Below, one piece after another: positions 26,852 to 36,547 of a stretch of 64,000 nucleotides of DNA (position 1 is the first letter of the stretch; every line of letters starts with the position of its first letter). Source of the DNA: Methylococcaceae bacterium (GTDB taxonomy: Bacteria > Pseudomonadota > Gammaproteobacteria > Methylococcales > Methylomonadaceae); NCBI GenBank assembly GCA_006844705.1, contig SPJS01000066.1, positions 46,298 through 110,297 of the forward strand, given 5' to 3'. A program made the position numbers and the translations under genes. The notes below the pieces were generated by a model, which saw only the letters and a list, made by a program, of their open reading frames with translations, searched no databases and was not told where the DNA came from.

Positions 26852-28891
26852 TTAGTTGATTTTGGGCCTGCTGGCAACAACCCCCAGTAAAGCAAGAATT
26901 GAACTCAATAAAAATAAGCCGGATAAAGGTATTTGAGTGCTTGACGGAACGACGTGCAAACTCACTGAGGTTGCCGTCTGAATCACTTCAAATTGACCGT
27001 CGCTAAATCCCGGTAGTTCAACATTCGCAAAGCTTCCAGTCACACTGTCAGCAGTGATAATGGTGAAAATATCTCCAGGCTCAGGGGTAAACCCACTTTC
27101 CAGAACAACTTTCAAGTCTCCACTCAGCGTTATTGAGCCATCGGTACACGTCGTGTCGAATTCAGTAAGGCTTTTCAGCGTAACTTCATGCGCTTCACTC
27201 AATTGACTGAAATCGATGTCGCCAACAAAGTTACAGCTATTCAGCGCCGCCTGTGACCAATCCAGTACGATGTTCCAGTCAAACTGGCGATCTTCTGCCA
27301 GTGTTGGAGACGTTTCATTATCCACTACCGATAATATACGAGCAGGAGGCGTTGCCGTGGCATCCCGGCCGTAAATGAAATCCTGATCTTCAACGATCAC
27401 TTTATAGGCTTTATTCAGTTGCAATGCACGTCCACGCGATGGCGTAATGATGTCGTGTACATCTTGCGCACTGGCAAGCGCAACGGTATTGACTGAACCG
27501 TCGGCATGATAATAACGCGCTTCCAGTTCAGGGTTGCTGCGGAATTCTGTGCCGCCTCCCACGCGTTCCAGATAGGTTTGAATTTCGGTTTTGGTTTCAC
27601 CCATATTTGGAACATCTCTCATTCCTTTCAGGTTGATATAGCCCCAGCCTGTAGCACCGTCTATTTTGCGCGGAAAACTGAATGTTTTATCAATAGTAGA
27701 GCCAATTGAGGTGTGGCAGCCCATGCAGAACACATTTTCTTCAAAGGTGTTCCAGCGTAATCTGCCGTTTTTGTTTTCAATAAATCCGGTGATGTTCCAG
27801 CCGAATTTACTGCTCAGCCCGTCATGTCCCTTGTTGATATAAGTAGGCAGGTTGCCTTCTTCTTTTTCCAGGTTTTCTTCAATATACCAGTGTTCAAGTT
27901 GAAAATGGCGGCTTTGTAGTTCACGTACCATGTAGCGAACTTCTTTCATGCGTGTGGAGATAGAAATATCACCCGCTTCATCAAAGCCAACATAACGTAC
28001 AGTATGCAAAAACTCTGTGCCCTGTGGATAAACAAAAGGAATTAGATCCACATTATTAGCCATACCAACATAGTGCTCACGCTGAGCATTCACTTCAGAA
28101 ACAGCTGTCGTTAACTGACCATCTCCGTTGAGGTCAACATTGATGACTTGCTCGTTGAAGGTCAACGCGCTCATGGTGTTTTTGCCTTTGATGTTTGCTT
28201 CAATCAGCGCCAGGTTGGCCTTGTAGACATCACGCGAGAAACTGCCCTCTGAGGTTTTGTAGAAAATTGCAGGCAGACGAATCATGACATCATCGGTACT
28301 GCCGTTGGTCGGCCAGAAAGTAGTGGGTAGAGGTTTGTAATTAAACGCGACCCACCAGCTGCCATCCAGTGCAAACCCTTCACTATCAAAAGCGGCGGCG
28401 CCTTTTTCAAGGTCTTTCAGGTCTGGAATCCAGCCAGTGAAATTGGCGTCTATCAGGCGTTGTTTTAACTCGGTGTAGTTGTCCTGATCGATATAAGCAA
28501 GAATGTCCTGATCGGAAATCGCGTTGACGCGTGCACTGCGGTCTTCAAACAGGTTAAACCAATGGTTGGTTAAGCCCTGGTCACTAAAGCTGTAGGCTTC
28601 CTGCAATTCACGGTCGTTCTTGGTGTTTTCCCGTCCGGGGATTTCATCCTGATGGCATACATAACATGGGTTATGTACGGAATTGCTGTCGGTATAACAT
28701 TGTGGCGGAATAGGCGTTTCGCGATTGAACATCATTGCAATGTCCTGTACGCCTTCAGGCATCCACGGTAAAACAGTATCGTCAGTTTTTAAGCGATCAA
28801 GAATTTGTTGATAGTATGGTGTTGAATCGGCGTAAATAGATGCTGAAAATGTTGCCAGCATTAATACTCCGAGCGTAGTTATTGGTTTCAT
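26852..28891 (-). CDS. Exported putative two-haem cytochrome with C-terminal sorting-like tail
   Basis: The 679-residue protein has a signal peptide (cleavage likely after IYA, residue 21) and two CxxCH haem-attachment motifs, CYVCH at 76-80 and CMGCH at 389-393. A calcium-loop-like DLNGDGQL is also present. The last 30 residues contain IPLSG followed by a hydrophobic segment and a short basic end, resembling PEP-CTERM/VPLPA tails. A region before it (SGFTPEPGDIFTII to the end) looks like the beta domain often found ahead of such tails. I do not know its function; c-type haem binding and envelope anchoring are inferences. Confidence 0.75.
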   Translation of the reverse strand: MKPITTLGVLMLATFSASIYADSTPYYQQILDRLKTDDTVLPWMPEGVQDIAMMFNRETPIPPQCYTDSNSVHNPCYVCHQDEIPGRENTKNDRELQEAYSFSDQGLTNHWFNLFEDRSARVNAISDQDILAYIDQDNYTELKQRLIDANFTGWIPDLKDLEKGAAAFDSEGFALDGSWWVAFNYKPLPTTFWPTNGSTDDVMIRLPAIFYKTSEGSFSRDVYKANLALIEANIKGKNTMSALTFNEQVINVDLNGDGQLTTAVSEVNAQREHYVGMANNVDLIPFVYPQGTEFLHTVRYVGFDEAGDISISTRMKEVRYMVRELQSRHFQLEHWYIEENLEKEEGNLPTYINKGHDGLSSKFGWNITGFIENKNGRLRWNTFEENVFCMGCHTSIGSTIDKTFSFPRKIDGATGWGYINLKGMRDVPNMGETKTEIQTYLERVGGGTEFRSNPELEARYYHADGSVNTVALASAQDVHDIITPSRGRALQLNKAYKVIVEDQDFIYGRDATATPPARILSVVDNETSPTLAEDRQFDWNIVLDWSQAALNSCNFVGDIDFSQLSEAHEVTLKSLTEFDTTCTDGSITLSGDLKVVLESGFTPEPGDIFTIITADSVTGSFANVELPGFSDGQFEVIQTATSVSLHVVPSSTQIPLSGLFLLSSILALLGVVASRPKIN

Positions 28892-29067
28892 TGTTTCCCC
28901 CGGTAGAAATTATGGATTTTGTGAAATAATTCACAAATGACTGCCAGAGGAATATAAATAAAAAAAATGACAGGAATGCGTCAGAAAAGTGAATGTTATG
29001 TGTCTATTGGGCTGAAATTCTTAGGTTGGACGATAGTTTTGGCTGTAGAGCCCATTATTAAGGCTAT

Positions 29068-30876
29068 TTATTTGATGCCGAGTTTGGGGACACGTATGTT
29101 CTCTACCATCTGTTGGATGTGCTCTGCGGGTGCTGGAGTGAATCGACTGATCAGTAATGCGACCAGAAAATTAAGCAGCATGCCGATGCTGCCAATGCCT
29201 TCCGGCGAAATGCCGAATAGCCAGTTGGCAGGGATGTTTTCGGCCACAGGCTCGATAAACACACCTTTAAAATAGACGATGTAAGTGAGGGTGAACACCA
29301 GCCCGGTGAGCATGCCGGCAATAGCGCCATAATGATTTATACGCTTGGAAAAAATGCCCAGGAAAATGGCCGGGAACAATGATGACGCTGCCAGCCCGAA
29401 TGCAAAGGCGACAACTTGAGCCACAAAGGCGGGCGGGTGCATGCCCAGATAACCGGCCACACAAATAGCGGCGGCGGCAGCCAGACGCCCACTCAGCAAT
29501 TCCTGTTTTTCGCTGATTGAGGGCACAAAGGTTTTCTTCAACAAGTCATGTGAAATGCTGGATGAAATCACCAATAACAGACCGGCTGCGGTAGACAGCG
29601 CGGCGGCAATGCCACCCGCCGCGATCAAAGCGATGACCCAATCAGGTAAATTGGCGATTTCTGGGTTGGCCAGCACCATAATGTCGCGATCAACATAAAT
29701 TTCATTGGCAAATAATGCGCCTGTGCTGATTTCGCCTTTACCGGGGTTTAATACTACACGCTCCCCGTGTCGGCCTCGGTTGTCACCATCAAATTGTGGT
29801 TTGCCGTCAGTTGCGTTGCCTGCGGCATACTGCACCTTGCCATCGCGGTTATGATCAAACCAGGCCAGCAGGCCGGAGTTTTCCCAGGTGGCGAACCAGT
29901 TGGGCATGTTCTGGTAAGCCGTGCCGAAACCGCTGCCGTTTACGGTATTAACCAGATTCATTCGTGCCAAAGCACCTACGGCAGGTGCGGTGGTGTAGAG
30001 CAGGGCGATAAAAACCAGGGCCCATCCGGCAGATCGTCTGGCATCGCGTACTTTGGGCACGGTGAAAAAGCGGACGATCACATGAGGCAGCCCTGCCGTG
30101 CCCACCATCAGGGCCACCGTAATGGCCAGTACGTCGATCATGGATTTATCATTAAAGGGGTCGGTGTATGACGTAAATCCCAGGTCGAGTAATACCTGGT
30201 TCAGCGTTTGCAGCAAATAGCCGGAACCGTCCAGCATGTGTGAGCCCAGCGCGATTTGTGGGAGTGGGTTGCCGGTAAATTGCAGCGCCAGAAAAGCTGC
30301 AGGGACAGTATAGGCAAATACCAGAATGCAATATTGCGCGACCTGGGTATAGGTGATGCCTTTCATGCCACCGAGTACGGCATACACAAACACGACGAAC
30401 ATACCGATGATCAGTCCGGTATCGATCGGTACTTCCAGAAAGCGGGAAAATACAATGCCGACGCCGCGCATTTGTCCGGCAACATAGGTGAAGGATATAA
30501 AGATCAGACAGATGACGGCAACCACTCGGGCAAAGGTGGAGCCGTATCGGTCGCCGATAAAGTCCGGCACGGTAAACTTGCCAAATTTACGCAAATAGGG
30601 AGCAAGTAGCATCGCCAACAACACATAGCCGCCGGTCCAGCCCATTAAATACATGCCGCCTTCATAACCAAGAAACGCAATCAGTCCGGCCATTGATATG
30701 AATGATGCGGCCGACATCCAGTCTGCTGCGGTGGCCATGCCGTTGACTACCGGGTGAATATGTTTGCCAGCAACATAAAATTCACTGGTAGAGCTGACCC
30801 GTGAAGCAATTGCGATTGCAAAATACAACAGAAAGCTTGCGCCAACAGTGATATAGGTGAGCGTTTGCAAATCCAT
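29068..30876 (-). CDS. Sodium/solute symporter, VC_2705 subfamily (ActP-like)
   Basis: The 602-residue protein is a member of the SSS family with about 13 membrane segments. It has the family segments WMSAASFISMAG and VRFFTVPK. A polar insertion near residues 345-395 includes DHNRDGKV, a calcium-loop-like sequence seen in this subfamily. Relatives carry acetate or other small carboxylates with sodium, but the substrate here is not shown. Its start overlaps the stop of the DUF4212 gene, its usual partner. Confidence 0.9.
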   Translation of the reverse strand: MDLQTLTYITVGASFLLYFAIAIASRVSSTSEFYVAGKHIHPVVNGMATAADWMSAASFISMAGLIAFLGYEGGMYLMGWTGGYVLLAMLLAPYLRKFGKFTVPDFIGDRYGSTFARVVAVICLIFISFTYVAGQMRGVGIVFSRFLEVPIDTGLIIGMFVVFVYAVLGGMKGITYTQVAQYCILVFAYTVPAAFLALQFTGNPLPQIALGSHMLDGSGYLLQTLNQVLLDLGFTSYTDPFNDKSMIDVLAITVALMVGTAGLPHVIVRFFTVPKVRDARRSAGWALVFIALLYTTAPAVGALARMNLVNTVNGSGFGTAYQNMPNWFATWENSGLLAWFDHNRDGKVQYAAGNATDGKPQFDGDNRGRHGERVVLNPGKGEISTGALFANEIYVDRDIMVLANPEIANLPDWVIALIAAGGIAAALSTAAGLLLVISSSISHDLLKKTFVPSISEKQELLSGRLAAAAAICVAGYLGMHPPAFVAQVVAFAFGLAASSLFPAIFLGIFSKRINHYGAIAGMLTGLVFTLTYIVYFKGVFIEPVAENIPANWLFGISPEGIGSIGMLLNFLVALLISRFTPAPAEHIQQMVENIRVPKLGIK

Positions 30877-31145
30877 TATTCTTCCTCCACGCCGAATTGA
30901 CGTTCCAGGCGATGAATTTGAAACGAATAATAAAAGATCAGCAGGATAAATGAATAAATCGAGCCCTGTTGAGCAAACCAGAAACCTAGTGGATAGCCAC
31001 CGAGCTTGAATTGATTTAGAAACTCAACCAGCAAAATGCCACAGCCGAATGAGACAAAAGCCCAGATAAACAGACATAAGGCAATCAGTTTCAGGTTGGC
31101 ATGCCAGTATTGTCTGGCGAAATCGGTGGGCTCGTTTTCATTCAT
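30876..31145 (-). CDS. DUF4212 small membrane subunit of the symporter
   Basis: The 89-residue protein has two membrane segments and the family tail HRLERQFGVEEE. It occurs with VC_2705-type symporters (TIGR03647 with TIGR03648). The stop TAA overlaps the symporter ATG, so translation is coupled. Confidence 0.92.
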   Translation of the reverse strand: MNENEPTDFARQYWHANLKLIALCLFIWAFVSFGCGILLVEFLNQFKLGGYPLGFWFAQQGSIYSFILLIFYYSFQIHRLERQFGVEEE

Positions 31146-31148
31146 ATA

Positions 31149-31457
31149 TCAACCTCTTGGTATCAGGTGTCGGGTTGTTAAATCATCCAATACGGCATTA
31201 AACCCTTTTACCAGCACCGCATCAATACCTAGGAGGCTGTCGGATGATGGATGATGCTACTGCGGCGATGGGACATCGGCAAATTCGGTGGGAGACAGGC
31301 GTCCCTGTTCAAAGGCAATGGCGATATCGGAATCAATCCAGTCCTGTAAATCGAATTTATAGCAATCGGCTATCCAGTCTGGATGGATGGGGTGTTGATC
31401 CAGTTCCTGCAACACACCCCCCAGGTTAAACAGGATGACTTCAGGCGTTGATGACAT
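31149..31457 (-). pseudogene. HAD-family hydrolase with middle replaced by a palindromic repeat
   Basis: The N-terminal part from an ATG at 31457 has the HAD start EVILFNLGGVLQEL, in which the first catalytic Asp is replaced by Asn, and continues to LSPTEFA. It then runs into a repeat unit and stops at 31257. Beyond the repeat, in another frame, LGIDAVLVKGFNAVLDDL and a stop at 31149 resemble the C-terminus of the same family. About 100 or more middle residues are missing. The gene is not functional as a HAD phosphatase. Confidence 0.75.
31231..31275 (+). repeat. Palindromic repeat family, copy A (half unit)
   Basis: The unit begins AGGAGGCTGTCGG and contains GATGCTACTGCGGCGATG, which is identical to copy B at 41315-41334. 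It occupies the deletion point of the HAD pseudogene. Confidence 0.8.
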
Positions 31458-31614
31458 AAGTGCGTGAATATAGTGTTTTTAAAATGTAAATTCTACGTGA
31501 TTCTTTGTGGCGAGTATCCCAAAATAACTGTGCTCTGGCGCTGGAATGAATCATGATTTCTATACTCATTGTTGTTTTAAAATAAAACTATCAACCTGAA
31601 CAGTGGAAAAAAAG

Positions 31615-33576
31615 ATGCAAAAATACCTGATAGCCCCTGTCGAAGACTGGGTAAACTCAAAGCAAGCTGATGTGACTGAAGCGGTAGATCAGAACTCGCC
31701 CTTTTACTTTTTTCTGGTCGATTATCAGGACAAAGTGGATGAAGATCGCATCAGTTATTTTAAACATACGGTAGAGAAGGTAAATGATGCCTCGCGTATT
31801 GAAGATGCGTCTCTAAATTTGTATGAGTTGCAGGAAAATAATAACCAGGTAATTTTTCATCATGTGGATATTATTCGCAAAGGCGAGCGTTTCAGCGTGC
31901 TGGATGAAGACAAGATTTCTGTCACCCGGCGCGAAGTCAATCTGGAAAAACATATCACCAATAATCGTGAGACAGTCAGTTTTTCCATTGATGATCTGCG
32001 TCTAGGCGATATTATTGATCTAGCGATGACTGAAGTCGTTTATGCCGGGGAGCACCCGTTAAATGGCAAATATTACTACAACACCTTCTGGTTAAACTGG
32101 GGCTGTCCTGTTTATCATCAGCATGTGCGTTTGATTAATAACACTTCTGAACCTTTGTTGCTGCAACATTGTACTTATGAAAGCGGGCAGCATAGCATTA
32201 AGCATGAAGATGTCGCTCCCGGGACGGAATGGGGGCATCATTATCAAAAACTATCGGCCATGATGATCGATAATCTGGCGCCGTCCTGGTTATGGGTCAA
32301 TCATCTTCTGGTTACGTCCGCGACGAGCTGGCCTGAACTCTCTGCTTATCTGTTTAATTTCTACAATGACCAGGGGCTGTTGAATGACAATTTTGAGAAA
32401 GAAGACCTGGATGATTTAGCGCTGGGAAAGGATACAGCTGAAAACATCATCAAAATTGTTCGTTTTGTGCAAAATGAAGTGCGCTATAAAGGTGAGAACT
32501 TTGGTATTTACACGCATACACCCAAAGCGCCAGAACAAACCCTGGGTAGGCGATATGGCGATTGCAAGGACAAATCGAATCTGATGGTTGCCTTGCTCAA
32601 ACACATCGGGGTAAATGCACAACTTACCCTGGTCAATACGTCTCATGGCAATAAAGCCGGGAGCATGGATCCATCGCCTTTTCATTTCAACCATATGATT
32701 GTGCATGTGGAATTTAAAGGGCAGGAATACTATTTCGATCCAACGATAAAAAAACAGGGCGGTGACTTGAAGCATTGTGCCCAACTGGATTACGGCTACG
32801 GCCTGGTGTTAGCTGCACAGGGAGGAGAGCTTAAAAAACTGCCTTATGACCGGTCGCAAGAAGTCTTTCATTTAAAACACATTTTCGATTTTTCACAAGG
32901 TAAAAAAGGCCAGCAAACGCTGATGGTTAAACGGAAATATTACGCGCACCGGGCAGATAATATGCGCTACTATCTGCAATCGAATGAAAGCAGCAAGCTT
33001 GAAGAGGACTTTTTAGGTTATGCCAAGCAGGATACAGACCTGGACCTGACGACGACAAAGCCGTTAACCCTGGTGAATGATGATGTGGTTGATAACATGA
33101 TTGAGCTGGAAGAAATCTATACCATCAACAAGCTTGAAGAAACCAACAAAGATGGCCAGGTGCATGTGCTTACACCGATTTATCTGGATTTTCCTGTCAC
33201 CAAAAACGATGATTTTCCGCTACGGATTGAGCTGGAAGGCGCGATGACACATGATGTTGAAGCGCGATTCAAGAAAAAGCCGTTCCAGGGCGCAGACCAG
33301 AAAAAAGTTGAAAATGCCTGGCTGGAATATTCAGATAATGGGATGGTAAATAAAAACACCCTGTTTTTAACGGCTTCCGGTGTTCCCAAAAAGGCGTACG
33401 TGAGTAGCGGTGATCTGGATGCTTATCGTGACGGAGTTGAACAAATGCGCCTGCGCAGTTGCAATAACATTATATTTAAATCAAAGGATTCATTAGCAGA
33501 TAAGATCGGCCATATCATGATGACGCTGGGCGGAACATTTTTGTTTTTTATGCTGTTTAAGGGATTAACCAGTTAA
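31615..33576 (+). CDS. DUF3857 and transglutaminase-like protein
   Basis: The 653-residue protein has an N-terminal DUF3857 domain and a transglutaminase-like core. The catalytic triad appears as Cys in RYGDCKDKSNL, His in FNHMIVHV and Asp in YYFDPT. No signal peptide is evident at the N-terminus, while a hydrophobic segment lies at the very C-terminus (GHIMMTLGGTFLFFMLF). The ATG at 31615 is preferred over GTG at 31603. It stands alone between the HAD pseudogene and a convergent hydrolase gene. The family is common but its substrates are unknown. Confidence 0.85.
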   Translation: MQKYLIAPVEDWVNSKQADVTEAVDQNSPFYFFLVDYQDKVDEDRISYFKHTVEKVNDASRIEDASLNLYELQENNNQVIFHHVDIIRKGERFSVLDEDKISVTRREVNLEKHITNNRETVSFSIDDLRLGDIIDLAMTEVVYAGEHPLNGKYYYNTFWLNWGCPVYHQHVRLINNTSEPLLLQHCTYESGQHSIKHEDVAPGTEWGHHYQKLSAMMIDNLAPSWLWVNHLLVTSATSWPELSAYLFNFYNDQGLLNDNFEKEDLDDLALGKDTAENIIKIVRFVQNEVRYKGENFGIYTHTPKAPEQTLGRRYGDCKDKSNLMVALLKHIGVNAQLTLVNTSHGNKAGSMDPSPFHFNHMIVHVEFKGQEYYFDPTIKKQGGDLKHCAQLDYGYGLVLAAQGGELKKLPYDRSQEVFHLKHIFDFSQGKKGQQTLMVKRKYYAHRADNMRYYLQSNESSKLEEDFLGYAKQDTDLDLTTTKPLTLVNDDVVDNMIELEEIYTINKLEETNKDGQVHVLTPIYLDFPVTKNDDFPLRIELEGAMTHDVEARFKKKPFQGADQKKVENAWLEYSDNGMVNKNTLFLTASGVPKKAYVSSGDLDAYRDGVEQMRLRSCNNIIFKSKDSLADKIGHIMMTLGGTFLFFMLFKGLTS

Positions 33577-33654
33577 GGAAAGGCGGGCTTTAGGGTTGCC
33601 CTCTCCCGATTGGAAGAAGGCTGATGGAAGAGGTGTTGCTGAAACCCGTTCAGG

Positions 33655-34611
33655 TTAAGAAATGATATGGGTACGGCTAATTGGGTCATCCACGGAAACC
33701 CGCCCGCTATCAAGCGTGTTGAACATATGGGTGAACACCTTTCCGGGTTTGCCGTTCTTATCACTGGCAAAATAACCGTGCCCGGTAGGGAAGTCATATT
33801 TGCTGTTAACATCATCGCAATCAATGGCGAATACATTTTTTTGTACCCGGTCCATATCTTCAGGGCCGGTATGTCCCAGACGGCGTGAAGCGACTTTATT
33901 TTTCAGATTGGATACCTTGCTTGCCCGCAGAGCCAAATCATCCGATGCATAATAAACAGACACATTGCGCGAGGCTTCGCTGATCAAGTGACCGCGTTCT
34001 TCTGCTTCCAGCGTCTCGTTAACAACATCGGCGGCCATCATAAAGGTGTTTCTGAACAATAAGGGGACGCCATTCGCCAGATCGTACTTATCCCAGGCTG
34101 CCAGCGTTTCACGCAATACCCGATTGCCCATGGAGTGGGAGATGACATTCATTCGCTTCAGACAAGGCGCATGGTTGGCTTCACGCCAGAGCATAAATTT
34201 CTCCAGAACACGGGCAAAGGTAAATCCACTCATGTCGGCAGACTTCTGGTCATCCCAATAATCGCCTACCAGGCCAAAGTCATTATCACAAGGCCAAATC
34301 AACGGGATGACTTCGACCAGGTTTTTCTTTTCAGCATCGAATAATTTTTGCAGCTCCAATGCGCGTGGGAAAACATGCTCTTCGGGTAGGTTGGAAAAAC
34401 CGTGAATATAAAAAAGCAATTGTTCAGCTTTACATTCTCTGAGTTTGTCCATCAAGGCCCCAGAACCTATTTCAGCGAAATCATTTTCACCCTTTCGTTC
34501 ACAATAAAAAACCGAGTTGGCAGGCGCATTTTTGTTCAGATCAAATTTATAAGCTCTTCCCTTGCGGGTACGAATAGAGCCGACGGGCTCACGGTTGGTA
34601 ATGAACAGCAT
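33655..34611 (-). CDS. DUF900 alpha/beta hydrolase
   Basis: The 318-residue protein is an alpha/beta hydrolase with an oxyanion-region motif (LLFYIHGFSN), the nucleophile elbow SHSMGNR and a late His in THMFNTL or TGHGYF. ATG at 34611 has AGGAGG about 8 nt upstream, so a 27-residue in-frame extension is rejected. No signal peptide is seen. The substrate is unknown. Confidence 0.85.
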   Translation of the reverse strand: MLFITNREPVGSIRTRKGRAYKFDLNKNAPANSVFYCERKGENDFAEIGSGALMDKLRECKAEQLLFYIHGFSNLPEEHVFPRALELQKLFDAEKKNLVEVIPLIWPCDNDFGLVGDYWDDQKSADMSGFTFARVLEKFMLWREANHAPCLKRMNVISHSMGNRVLRETLAAWDKYDLANGVPLLFRNTFMMAADVVNETLEAEERGHLISEASRNVSVYYASDDLALRASKVSNLKNKVASRRLGHTGPEDMDRVQKNVFAIDCDDVNSKYDFPTGHGYFASDKNGKPGKVFTHMFNTLDSGRVSVDDPISRTHIIS

Positions 34612-34759
34612 GGAGACCTCCTCAGGTTCTTGTGAATACAACATCTGCGATTTGTTATATTGAGATGCAGAATACCTGATGCTAAGCCGCACTTATCGTG
34701 CAGTCAATGTAAAATTACCTTTATTCGTGGGGTAGCTTTTCTTGAAAGCTGTTATCTGA

Positions 34760-35312
34760 TCAAAGTTTTCTGGAAAAGTGGCCAATGCGGGACAACAAGA
34801 ATGCGGTCGCAAATAACCATACCGATGCAGGCGCAGGAATCTCTGATGGCCCTAACACATGCCATTGATGGCCTTCAGCAAACGTGTCGGTACCCTGGTT
34901 ACCCAGGCGTCGCAGTACGGTACTTGGTGTCAGCAGATTAAGACGGGCGCCTGATGCGTTCTCGAAGGTACCTGCCATTGAAGAAATGGTTGTGCCGTCT
35001 TCATCGACAATGAGTAGCAAGGTAAGCGTATTGTCAGATTCGCTAAAACGCTGATTGCCGAACTGAAATGAAAAATCCTATTGATCATTTTCCAGGCTGA
35101 CTCCAGAACCAGGGGTAAACAGAGAATCATCATAGGTAAAAGAGCCTGATACAGTATCATCCTCAGACAAATCGAATTGCGCACAATTTCCGGTTGAGTC
35201 ACTGATGAAGGGGGCATCCTTATTCCAGGTCGATTCGAATGCCACGCTCACGGCTGCCGCAATAAGTGGAAACCAATAGTGCAGTGCAAGTGCAATTAAT
35301 ATATGCCTTCAT
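34760..35312 (-). pseudogene. Broken gene for an exported protein with a PEP-CTERM/VPLPA-like tail
   Basis: From an ATG at 35312 the frame shifts within the signal peptide. The shifted frame gives WFPLIAAAVSVAFES and DDTVSGSFTYDDSLFTPGSG, then meets an in-frame TAG after SLENDQ. After the TAG it continues through SESDNTLTLLLIVDEDG to PAPASVWLFATAFLL and a basic end, the layout of a sorting tail. At least one frameshift and one stop interrupt it. Its function was probably that of a surface or exported protein. Confidence 0.7.
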
Positions 35313-35452
35313 AGTGAGGCTCCAGAGCGGGTTGAGCGTTAGATTTTTCACCGTCCCACAGATTACCAATTCATTGTAAATTTATGGCACAGCGGCATGG
35401 AATGAGGGTTAAAAATTAAATTTCGCAGAAAATGCGTATGCCTCATTCAACC

Positions 35453-35485
35453 AAAAACCCGGCAATGATGCTCTATCGTTGCCGG
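35453..35485 (-). terminator. Rho-independent terminator of the sdh operon
   Basis: CCGGCAA (35459-35465) and TTGCCGG (35479-35485) form the stem, and five T follow on the minus strand. The sdhE stop codon lies in the loop. Confidence 0.8.
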
Positions 35486-35706
35486 ATTTTCTTAACAAGC
35501 AATGCCAAGTTATTATCTTCAGGGGTTTTATTCCCCATTAGATAATGAATTAATTCGTTGTCTTCCAGCTTAAGCAAGTCAAGAAAAGTATGTTGCTCTT
35601 GCAGAGAGGCTTGTTGATAACATTCATCGAGATAACGCTGACACATAATATCCAGCTCCAGGGTTCCACGACGACAACGCCAGCGTAATTTGTTGAGGTT
35701 TTCCAT
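35473..35706 (-). CDS. sdhE: Succinate dehydrogenase flavinylation factor SdhE
   Basis: SdhE (SdhAF2) promotes covalent attachment of FAD to SdhA. The 77-residue protein has the family motif RRGTLELD with the RGxxE pattern. It lies 55 nt after sdhB on the same strand, with a hairpin in the gap. Its stop is inside the terminator. Confidence 0.95.
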   Translation of the reverse strand: MENLNKLRWRCRRGTLELDIMCQRYLDECYQQASLQEQHTFLDLLKLEDNELIHYLMGNKTPEDNNLALLVKKIRQR

Positions 35707-35716
35707 TGTTTAGAAT

Positions 35717-35743
35717 CCCCCTCTCTCCATTGAAGAGAGGGGG
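35717..35743 (-). promoter_or_regulatory. Strong hairpin between sdhB and sdhE
   Basis: CCCCCTCTCT and AGAGAGGGGG form a perfect 10-bp stem with a 7-nt loop in the 55-nt sdhB-sdhE gap. No T-run follows on the minus strand, so it may stabilise or process mRNA rather than end it. Confidence 0.55.
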
Positions 35744-35761
35744 TGTGAGGGGGAAAGTAAG

Positions 35762-36547
35762 TTAACCCAGGTTTTTCTGCACCAGTTGTTTTTTAACTTC
35801 GGCAATGGCCTTGGCCGGATTCAAGCCTTTTGGACAGGTGTCGGTGCAATTCATAATGGTGTGGCAGCGATATAACTTGAAGGGGTCTTCCAGTTCTTCC
35901 AGGCGTTCCCCGGCATTTTCGTCGCGGCTGTCGGCCAGCCAGCGGTAGGCTTGCAACAGGATGGCCGGGCCCAGATAGCGGTCGCTGTTCCACCAGTAAC
36001 TTGGACAGCTTGTAGAGCAACAGGCGCACAATACGCATTCATACAAGCCGTCCAGTTTGGCGCGTTCTTCCTTGCTTTGCAGACGTTCGCTATCCGCCGG
36101 AGGCGGCGTTTGGGTTTCTATCCAGGGTTTGATCGATGCATACTGGGCAAAGAAATGGGTCATGTCCGGCACCAGGTCTTTCACCACATCCATATGCGGT
36201 AGCGGAAAAATTTTCACCGTGCCTTCGTAATCATCAATCGCTTTGGTACAGGCTAATGTGTTTTTGCCGTTAACATTCATCGCGCAGGAGCCACACACAC
36301 CCTCGCGACAGGATCGTCTAAATGTTAATGTCGCATCGATTTCATTTTTGATTTTTAAAATCGCATCCAGCACCATCGGCCCGCACTGATCCATGTCGAT
36401 TTCATAGCGGTCAATGCGCGGATTTTCCTGTGTATCCGGATCCCAGCGATAGACTTCAAACATACGAATGTTTTTGGCATCCGCCGCTGCTTTAAATGTT
36501 TTACCTTCTATCAGGCGCGAGTTTTTTGGTAAGACAAATTCAACCAT
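35762..36547 (-). CDS. sdhB: Succinate dehydrogenase iron-sulfur subunit SdhB
   Basis: SdhB carries electrons from FAD to quinone. The 261-residue protein has the 2Fe-2S motif CREGVCGSC and the two cluster motifs [12 protein letters not shown] and [12 protein letters not shown]. It follows sdhA with no gap on the same strand. Confidence 0.97.
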   Translation of the reverse strand: MVEFVLPKNSRLIEGKTFKAAADAKNIRMFEVYRWDPDTQENPRIDRYEIDMDQCGPMVLDAILKIKNEIDATLTFRRSCREGVCGSCAMNVNGKNTLACTKAIDDYEGTVKIFPLPHMDVVKDLVPDMTHFFAQYASIKPWIETQTPPPADSERLQSKEERAKLDGLYECVLCACCSTSCPSYWWNSDRYLGPAILLQAYRWLADSRDENAGERLEELEDPFKLYRCHTIMNCTDTCPKGLNPAKAIAEVKKQLVQKNLG

